This document shows positions 56,504-64,000 of a stretch of 64,000 nt of DNA, piece after piece. Both the position numbers and the translations under genes were made by a program. Under the pieces are notes generated by a model, which worked only from the letters and a program-made list of their open reading frames with translations, had not been told where the DNA came from and ran no database searches. Each line of letters begins with the position of its first letter. Position 1 is the first letter of the stretch. Source of the DNA: Mesotaenium endlicherianum (Eukaryota > Streptophyta > Zygnematophyceae > Zygnematales > Mesotaeniaceae); NCBI GenBank assembly GCA_009602735.1, contig WELA01006964.1, forward strand, positions 43,557-107,556. The letters are read 5' to 3'.

Positions 56504-58136
56504 AGCCCCCTCACTTGTACCCTCTCTCGCGTGTTTGTGTGCGGGGGGTGTGTGTGTGTTTGTTGCTGCGTGTTTTTGCAAGCGAGCTGCTGCTCGCTGA
56601 CAGCCTGCTTGCTTCTTGCTTTCTTGCATTGCTTGCGTGCGGGGCCCGGCAGCTGCTTGCTTTTCGCTTTCTGTGTGTTTGTGTGGGGGGGGTTGATCCT
56701 TCATGCACTGTGCATCCAACATGCCTTCCACTTTAGTTCTTGTGCTGTGTGCGGATGTTTTTGTGCATGAAGGCGTGTCAAGCATCAAGCAGCCAAGGCC
56801 GTAGGAAAGGCCTGCAGGCACCCAGCCTTGGAGATGCTACGGTGGTGGCCCTCTTTGGACACCCATGCGTTGAAGTGACGACAACGAAGGAGTTTACACT
56901 CACCATTCGTACCTACAACGACAAGTTCGAGTCTGCTGCCTTTAGCCTGGCATCCATGCTTGTGCTTTGTTGCTAGCATTACCTTTTTTATGTTTAGAAG
57001 TCTCTCATCATGTCTTAGTACTTCAAATTATGATGCCATGCTTTTAAGGAAATTATATGCCCTTCATTTTCATGTGTAATTGCAGGGTTGGATCCTGGAG
57101 TGCGAGTGTGAGGTGGACATTGGTACTGTTTACACGGTTGCCAAATTCCACATTCTTCTCGAGCATGAAGAGGGGGATGGGGAATTGGGCCACTATAGGT
57201 TGATGTGCAAAGTTGATGGTCCTGAGGGAATGTGGAATTTGGAGATGCGCTTTGACCTCACACTTTTGCCTAGCGAGGACAAAGAATGTCGCAAATGGCT
57301 CACATGGACTCTTAGTGTGGTAAGTAAGTTATGTATTATTTAAATTCTAAGTACCCTTTTCGACCTCGTAGACATAAGTATTTGTTGTCTCCATCTGCTT
57401 CTCCTTATACTTGATTGTTTTTATTACAGAAGGTGTTTGATGAGTACGCCGACCGGCTGCCTGTCCCTTGTGGAGAAGACAATAGTGCTATTAATGGCAC
57501 CAAAGAGGCCCTACCTGAGACGGTGAGTACTCTTTAACTCCTTTTTTGTTTGTTTTCATTGTGTTACTCTCCTGCTGTAATGATTATTAATGATCTTCAT
57601 CTTCAACTTCCTCACAGGAGAAGACGGAGAGGACGGAGCAGTATGTACCGCAAGTGACAATGTCAGTGGACACAACGATGGATGTTGATGGAGAAGATGA
57701 CTCATTGCTCGTGAAGGTTAGTGATGTATACTCTTCAACCTCTAACCTTGATGTGTATATTTTCATACATAGCTTGTGTCATATATGTGTACATGCCCAC
57801 TTGGTTCTAAAATCGTGTTAAGGTGTGAAATCAATGCAGGAACTCGCGGCTATGAAGAAACGCAAGCGAGAGCGTGGGCCGCCGGCACCACCTGCTTGTC
57901 CTGGTAGTGAGCTTATGGAAGTCACAAAGCTGCAGATTGAGAGTTTGAGAGATATTTCAAAGGACACCACCATAATTGATGCTGCATGTGCTGCTCAAAA
58001 AGAGATAGCTAAGGAGGCGATGGCAACTCAGATTTTGTGCGCGAAAGAAATTGCATCTAGTATTAGTGTTAGTATCAGTGCACTTGCTCAAATGTTTGCA
58101 AGCATTGCAAGCCAGGCACCTCCCAAAGATAAGTAA
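56504..58136 (+). CDS. Spliced gene of unknown function, convergent with Harbinger transposase
   Basis: Four well-supported exons, all phase 0: 57086-57319, 57430-57522, 57618-57716 and 57840-58136, with donors GTAAGT, GTGAGT, GTTAGT and AG acceptors, giving 240 residues to the stop at 58134-58136. A first coding exon probably lies in 56740-56970, but its donor is unclear. The second exon is rich in acidic residues with CECEVD and RLMCKVDGPEG segments. The last has a basic patch (KKRKRERGPP) and a long Ala/Ser/Ile amphipathic helix. PIF/Harbinger elements encode a second, DNA-binding protein beside the transposase, and this could be it, although I see no clear Myb/SANT motif. It could also be a host gene. 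The 5' region 56504-56740 is low-complexity GT/GC-rich. Confidence 0.5.
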
Positions 58137-58894
58137 ATCCTTCACCCTACACGTGTAGGGTGTTTGTAGTTGCAAAATAGTCATGTTCGTATGTGAATTG
58201 TTAATACAAGTGTCCACTTTGCCATGTTGAGTTACACGATGGTATGAACTTGTCGTGTTTTGCTCTACTTTTTGATGCATAATTTGTTGTAAATTGCACG
58301 GCACTCACAAGACGATTGTTGCCTGGTACAATGCATAAACGGTATACAATGACACAAGGTCGCATAAGTAGCAACAATCACTGTTTCTGAGGATCCCATC
58401 TCATCCCAAGCACATAAAAGATACTTGGTAAGTACGCAACACTGTCATAAATAGTGCCAAATGTGACTCTTTAACAAAGAAGGTGACCAAACATATCAAA
58501 CTTACGTTAAATGGATGTATGCTTGTGCCAAGAATGTGGAACATAACACTTCATATCAAAGTTATGTCACCATTTGGTAATTGTAGTATTTGAATATAAC
58601 TTTGTTATCTTGCCTTAGTATTTCAGCATGAACATGTACCTTAAGCTTGAAAGCAAAGTACACACATGTGATTCACATGTTAAGGCCACTGCTAACAAAA
58701 GGCGTATAACAACACTATAGTTATATTCAAGATAAGCATAAATTTTTGCAAGTCATAATGTGCAAGTGCCATAACAAAATATTATAAGAGAATATATGAA
58801 TCGGTAATTAAGGCTTTTCTCAGTAACACATGTTTTTGAATTTGTATTCTACGCTTCGACAGCCTACTAGCTCAGCCTACAAGTAGAGATACTC
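58137..58894. other. Intergenic, no gene seen
   Basis: AT-rich sequence between two convergent genes, containing the inverted pair ACACGTGTAGGGTGT / CCCTACACGTGTAG near 58145-58165, which could mark 3' ends. No frame is supported. Confidence 0.4.
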
Positions 58895-59930
58895 TTAAAC
58901 GGATTCACCAACAAAAGCAGCTCGCAGACGATCCCGCACTAAACCAGCACCATCATCATCGTCGTCTTCTGCCTCACGCTGACCATGAACACAGTCGAAT
59001 TCTGGCAGGGAACACTCTTCTACATTTGTCTCTTGGTTATCAATGAGCCAATTGTGCATGATACAACCAGCCATTACAATCGCATTGACAACCTCTATAT
59101 CATTCTTCAAGGACCTGTCTACGCCACTAAATAAGGGCCGAACATTCTTCAACACACCAAATGTTCTCTCTACCGACATCCTCTGACTTGAATGCTCAAA
59201 ATTGAACTTCCTACACGACCTATCTTGCTGGCATGCCGCCTTATCATAAGGAGTGATGACCCAAGATATGAGTTGATAACCAGCATCGCCCAAAAGGTAC
59301 GGCTTTATGAGGTCACCATTCTCCAATCGCACATAAGGAATGCTTGCAATTGCATGAGAACAACCCACATATGCAACATGAAGCGGGGACGCCTTAAAGA
59401 CACGAGAGTCGTGACAGGAGCCAGGCCATCCAACATATACATCGAGGAAGCGACACTTGGAATCTACGACCGCTTGCAAGATAATACTATAATCACCTGT
59501 TCTATCACGGTAACATGCATCAGCCTCTCCAAAAGGTCTCCTAAATTTTATGTGTGTGCAGTCTATTGCTCCAACAACACCTTTCCAGCCATGAAGCAAT
59601 TCAAAGTCATCCATGACTTTTTGCAGCGCTGCATCGAAAGGATACTCTAGACGCTTAGAATCTGCTATAACAACGACGGCACATACTTCTCGAACTGCTA
59701 TACAGACAGTTGCTTCTCCAACACCCAACAATTCACTGATCATGATATGCGAGCAACCCTTGGCTAATCTCAAAAGTGTGGCCGCAACCTTTCTCTCAGT
59801 GCTGATAGGAACTTTAATAAAATTTGCTTCACCCTTCACTACATAAAAATGAACAAGCTTAACAAGCTCTAAGAAGTGGACTTTAGACACCTTAAAAAGG
59901 TTTTTCCACTATTTGGTGTCCCACTGTAGT
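58895..59930 (-). pseudogene. PIF/Harbinger transposase, N-terminus missing
   Basis: About 330 codons, open from 59890 (no ATG; a TAG lies about 10 codons further up) to the stop at 58897-58895. A helix-turn-helix-like region (KVAATLLRLAKGCSHIMISE) is followed by the DDE-4 nuclease: first Asp in VGAIDCTHI, second in LLGDAGY, Glu in SVERTFGVLK. A conserved DVYVGWPGSCHDSRVF block lies between them and an acidic tail follows. The catalytic triad is intact. The family cuts and pastes DNA with 3-bp TWA target duplications. The upstream side is occupied by element F, whose LTR starts 45 bp from the first usable codon, so the N-terminal ~50 residues may continue beyond F outside this window. Terminal inverted repeats were not identified. 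Confidence 0.85.
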
Positions 59931-59934
59931 AATT

Positions 59935-60425
59935 TGAGTTATAATATCTCAATTTGCATGTATTTTAATGCTTTTGAATATATTGGAGTAGTATTGCGTG
60001 GAGTCAAGTGTGAATAGATACTCTAGTGACTTGGTGCATATCCTTTGAACCTTCTAAGGCATTTTCGAAGTTAGAGGAAGGACCTAGAAGAACTCCATGT
60101 AGCAAAAGTCAAATGTGCCATTTTTAGGTCAAAAGACATGTGTAATTTATTCTAGAAGGAGGTGGCAAACTTTGGGATGTGTTGGGTGCCAACACATCAA
60201 CATACACCTTCCCAAAAATTACTTATGTAGCAAGTATGTAAACAAGAGCTAGAACATAGGAAGACATGGGAGAATCACTCTTGTACTTGCCAACATCCAA
60301 AAATACATTAACTTTCGAGAAGTCATCTCTCTTTCAAGAAGCTACCACTTGTGTTCAAAGATCCTTGTCTTGAATAGATAAAGTATTCTAGTTTACTAAG
60401 TACTTTATCTATCTATTTCACTACA
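59935..60425 (+). repeat. 5' LTR of element F (491 bp)
   Basis: TGTAGTAATTTG start and CACTACA end. Diverged from the A and B LTRs by scattered substitutions and small deletions; the TATA box reads TATGTAAA. Confidence 0.9.
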
Positions 60426-60461
60426 GTGGTTCGGAGCTAGGCACTTTGGTAGCACAAGAAG

Positions 60462-61666
60462 ATGGCCGATCCTCAAGACCAACAGCAAGCTTTCGAAGGA
60501 AGCCCTCCCTCTCCAAGACACCCTCCTCCAGCGCCGATGGGAGAGCCCACTCAAGAAAATCTGCAACAACAAGAAGCACCACAAGGAGGAGCACCGTCAA
60601 ATCCCGTGGCAGCCGCTATAGCAAAGTTGACCCCACCACAAGGAGTTCCCGCAAATGAGTGGGCAGCCTTCCTAATGACCGTCCACAACCAAGTGGGCTT
60701 GGCCACCTATGAAGCAACCGTGCAAGCGTCAAGAGAAGCTATGGCTGCCATGGTTGCCCCTATTGCGAGCAATGCTCAAAATCCAGCCCCGGCTCAAGCG
60801 CCTCCACAAGAGCCAACGAGAGCAAGGAAACTCATCAAGCCCGGCAAACCCGACACTTTCAACCCCGGGAAAGGTGCCAACCTGAATTTATGGCTCTACC
60901 AAGTGGAGACGTACCTCGCATTCCTTGAAGTACCCGAGGAGGACTACATTCCCTTTGCTGTTACCTTACTTAGAGGAGCAGCAACATCATGGTGGCGTAA
61001 CTATCAGCGGCTATCTATCAAGCTATGGCGCACTTCATGCTCGGCCAAGAGCCCCCACCATCATATGCAAGATGGGCAGATTTTCGTGAGGCCCTCAAGA
61101 AGCAATTCATGCCCATCAATGCGGAGAAGATTGCCCGAGGAAAGCTCCACCATCTCAAGCAAACGACGTCCGTTCAAGAGTATACATCCAGATTTCACGC
61201 CCTCACTCTTGAGATCCCCAACATGCCTCTCGAGGAGAAGATTGACCGCTACATCTTTGGCCTCAAACCCAAAGTGGCAAAGAAGGTGGAATTACGCGAC
61301 TTGACGGACTTCTCAAAGATCATTGAAGTGGCCCAAAAGGTGGATACCTTGGATTTCAAGCACTCCGTGGCTTCATCTTCACGGGTACCGGCGACGCGGG
61401 TGTACGCAGCCACTTCCACATTCGAATCTGGACCCACACCCATGGAAATTGGAGTTATTAAAAGGGACCCCGCGGCTGCCCGGAAGAGTGGAAGACCCTC
61501 CAATGACACTTATGATGCAAGAAACCAGCAAGGAGTGAAAGCAAGACTCTCCCCGGCTGAAAAAGAAGCTCTCATGACGGCTGGACTATGCTTCTATTGC
61601 AAGGAAAAGGGCCATCGTGCACTCTCATGCCCCAAAAAGTTGTCAAAAAACGGACAGCGCCGGTAG
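60462..61666 (+). pseudogene. gag: Gag of element F
   Basis: Same gag as A with one 25-residue repeat unit instead of two. A 1-nt deletion near 61007 (A has atcaagcgg, F has atcagcgg) splits it into two frames, 60462-61304 and 61025-61666. The zinc knuckle and the stop inside the hairpin are intact. Confidence 0.85.
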
Positions 61667-61680
61667 GCCAGGAGCCTACC
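61645..61680 (+). promoter_or_regulatory. -1 frameshift signal of element F
   Basis: AAAAAAC at 61645-61651, stem arms at 61662-61668 and 61674-61680. The sequence is unchanged from A and B although the surrounding F sequence has diverged. Confidence 0.8.
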
Positions 61681-64000
61681 ACCCCAAGACCCACTTCACA
61701 AAAAGACAACAAGCCAAGTGAAGTGGAGACCCCCGTTGAAGACAACGTTCCAGCCCCAATGAGTTTGAGAGGTTTTCTTGGAGGAGAGAAGGTCCACATC
61801 TTGGTGGATAGCGGAGCTCAAGGCAACTTCATTGCTGCAAATTTCACCACCAAGCACAATATTACTACGCGAACTCTTGACCACAACGAGAAGATTATGA
61901 TGCCCGATGGATTCTCCTATACTACCCCTTCCAAGAAGACGTACCCCTTGGCACTCTCTATCAAGTCCTTCAAGGATAGAGTAGTGTTCTCCCCCATGCA
62001 ATTGGGCGAGTACGACGTCATCCTAGGGACGCCTTGGTTGACCAAGCACAACCCCCAAGTTGATTGGAGGGCCGGTACTATCAAGATCAAGAATGACATC
62101 ACTTCAAGAATCTGTATTTTGCGCGCAATCCAGAATATCCAGATCCAAGACATCCAGAAGCCGGCACACGAGATACTATTGTCCGCCCTTTCAACTCAAG
62201 AGACTTGTGAGGAAGGGACACCAGCTTCTTTTGGCCTTGATCACGCCAAAAGACATCAAGAAAGACATCGAGAGTCAAGAAGGCAGCCCCGTTCCCAAGG
62301 AGATACAAGAAGTCTTAGAGGACTACAAAGAAGTATTCTCCCCGGAATTGCCCAAGGGCTTACCCCCCAAAAGGTTCGTGGACCACAAGATAGAGTTGAA
62401 GCCCGGAAGCAAGCCCATCTCTCGGCCTACGTTCAAAATGTCATACACGGAGCTAGACGAAGTCAAGAAGCAAATCAAGGAGCTACTGGAGCATGGCTTC
62501 ATTCGACCTAGCAAGTCGCCATTTGGAGCCCCGGTGCTATTTGTCAAGAAGAAAGATGGTACCTTGAGGATGTGTGTGGACTATCGCGCCCTCAACAAGA
62601 TCACCATCAAGAATCGATACCCGCTGCCGCGCATGGATGAGCTCATGGACCGGCTGGTTGGAGCCAAGTACTTCACGAAGATTGACTTACGGAGCGGCTA
62701 CCACCAGATTCGCATCGCAGAACCGGACATAGAGAAGATGGCATTCAGGACAAGATATGGACATTTTGAGTTCATGGTCCTGCCATTTGGACTCACCAAC
62801 GCGCCAGCAACTTTCATGACTATGATGAACACCATATTTTAGCCCATGTTGGACAAATTTGTGGTGGTATTTATCGACGACATCCTTATCTACAGCAAGA
62901 CCCTTGAAGTGCATGCAATACACTTGAAAGAATTGAAAAAAGTATTGAAGCAAAACAAGCTATTTGCAAAGGAGTCAAAGTGCAAGCTTGCCAAACAAGA
63001 AGTGGAGTTCCTAGATCTCCACGTGACTGCTGATGGCATCAAGATGGACCCCAACAAGACCACGGTGGTGGAGAAATGGCCAACCCCCACGACCAAGAAA
63101 GAACTCTAATCATTCTTGGGATTTGCCAATTGGTACAGGAGATTCATCCAGAGCTTCTCGCACATAGCAGCCCCCCTGACAGATCTACTCAAGAAGGACA
63201 GGCTATATACATGGACCGAGAAAGAGGAAGAGGCATTTCAAGAGTTAAAGCGAAGATTGACCACATCCCCGGTGCTCACACTCCCAAGTCCAAACCCAGA
63301 TTGGCCCTTCCACGTCATCACCGATGCATCTTCCTATGCAATAGGAGCAATCCTGCTTCAAGACCACGGCAAGGGACTGCAGTTCATCGCCTACAAGTCA
63401 AGGAAACTTAATCCAGCCGAGCAAAATTATACAACCACGGAGCGAGAGGCATTGGCGATTATTCATGCCTTGAAGGTTTGGCGCTGCTACGTTGAAGGAC
63501 GCAAGGTACTGGTCACCACGGACCACGAGGCGTTAAAGCACCTCCAGACGCAGCCGTATCTCTCAAGGAGACAAGCAAGATGGAGCGGATACTTGCAACA
63601 ATACAACATCACGATTCAGTACCAGCCCGGCAAGACAAACCCGGCTGACCCCCTCTCAAGACTGCAATTAAATGCAGTGATGGTATCCCTGAAGACAGAT
63701 CTGGAAGCTCGATTTTCAGCCGCCTATGAAAGAGACCCTTACTACAAGAACGGAGAAGCAGCCTTGGACCCATGCAAGAAGCAAGAAGGCAATTATTGGG
63801 TGAGGCAAGATACGGGCCAGAGATGTGTTCCTAATGACTTAGACCTCCGGCTCTTGCTTCTACGAGAACCACACGACAACCCTCTTGGAGGACACTTCGA
63901 AATCCTAAGGACCACGGGCATTCTAGCCCGGACTTATTGTTGGCCAGGCATGTCTAAGCAAGTCAAGGAGTACTGCAGGAGGTGTGACACATGCCAAAGA
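61652..64000 (+). pseudogene. pol: Pol of element F, partial
   Basis: Protease ([10 protein letters not shown]) and RT are present. A 1-nt insertion near 62190 shifts the frame, TAG at 62840-62842 replaces CAG of A, and TAA at 63107-63109 replaces CAG. RNase H and the start of the integrase zinc domain ([10 protein letters not shown] ... CRRCDTCQR) run to the window end. Confidence 0.85.

Larger units (their letters stand above)
59935..64000 (+). mobile_element. Element F: A-family gypsy copy, cut by window edge
   Basis: 5' LTR 59935-60425, primer site with a 1-nt loss (60427), gag, frameshift signal and pol up to the integrase HHCC at 64000. It is more diverged than A and B and carries frameshifts and stops. 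Left flank CCCAC should recur beyond the 3' LTR if it is the target duplication. Confidence 0.9.

Noticed and set aside
56501-56821. Minus-strand frame rich in His, Lys, Gln and Ala
   Set aside because: Produced by GT/GC-rich low-complexity sequence; no splice or domain support.

Overview
The window is eukaryotic, repeat-dominated DNA and looks like the nuclear genome of a streptophyte (charophyte) alga, possibly Chara-like. The reasons are: several Ty3/gypsy families, two with chromodomains; primer-binding sites of the initiator-tRNA-Met type; spliced genes with ordinary GT..AG introns; a fragment of a plant-type GT92 (galactan-synthase-like) gene; and LTR elements carrying a C5 DNA methyltransferase, a combination reported from charophytes. 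The species is an inference. No similarity search was run, and family calls rest on motifs read by eye.

Layout. 1-2345: 3' end of an LTR element whose only visible ORF is not a pol gene. 2807-4087 (-): a four-exon gene of unknown function with a broken N-terminus. 4401-6852: a degenerate coding unit between two direct repeats. 6853-28300: an old LTR element (called D) split by two nested insertions, a methyltransferase-bearing gypsy element on the minus strand (copy M1, 7444-19633) and a young gypsy element on the plus strand (copy A, 20698-27190). 28345-29045: LTR debris, a 10-bp repeat array and a collapsed copy of the first element. 29046-37500: the only substantial non-transposon stretch, with a GT92 glycosyltransferase gene on the minus strand that straddles a GA-microsatellite-flanked assembly gap. 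37500-38470 (-): end of another gypsy family. 38676-47619 (+): second methyltransferase element (M2), with most of the methyltransferase deleted. 47620-50897 (-): truncated sister of A (copy B). 50898-56503 (+): a third gypsy family (C). 56504-58136 (+): a spliced gene of unknown function facing a PIF/Harbinger transposase (58895-59930, -). 59935-64000 (+): another A-family copy (F), inserted at the N-terminal side of the transposase and running off the window.

The most interesting system is the M element. Comparing M1 with M2 gives one ancestral order: Gag, protease, C5 DNA methyltransferase (motifs I to X recognisable) and a long unassigned spacer, then a UAG stop followed by CAACTA, then RT, RNase H, integrase and a C-terminal PHD finger where related elements carry a chromodomain. 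The UAG-CAACTA is identical in both copies and matches the CARYYA readthrough context of tobamoviruses. This suggests that the methyltransferase is made at Gag level while polymerase, integrase and PHD need stop-codon readthrough. Both copies are mutated. M1 has an arginine in place of the catalytic cysteine. Its terminal structure is permuted in a way that fits integration of a two-LTR circle.

The A family (A, B, F) shows a second recoding device: an A AAA AAC slippery heptamer, a 10-nt spacer and a perfect 7-bp hairpin containing the gag stop. It is identical in all three copies and is positioned to shift ribosomes from gag into pol.
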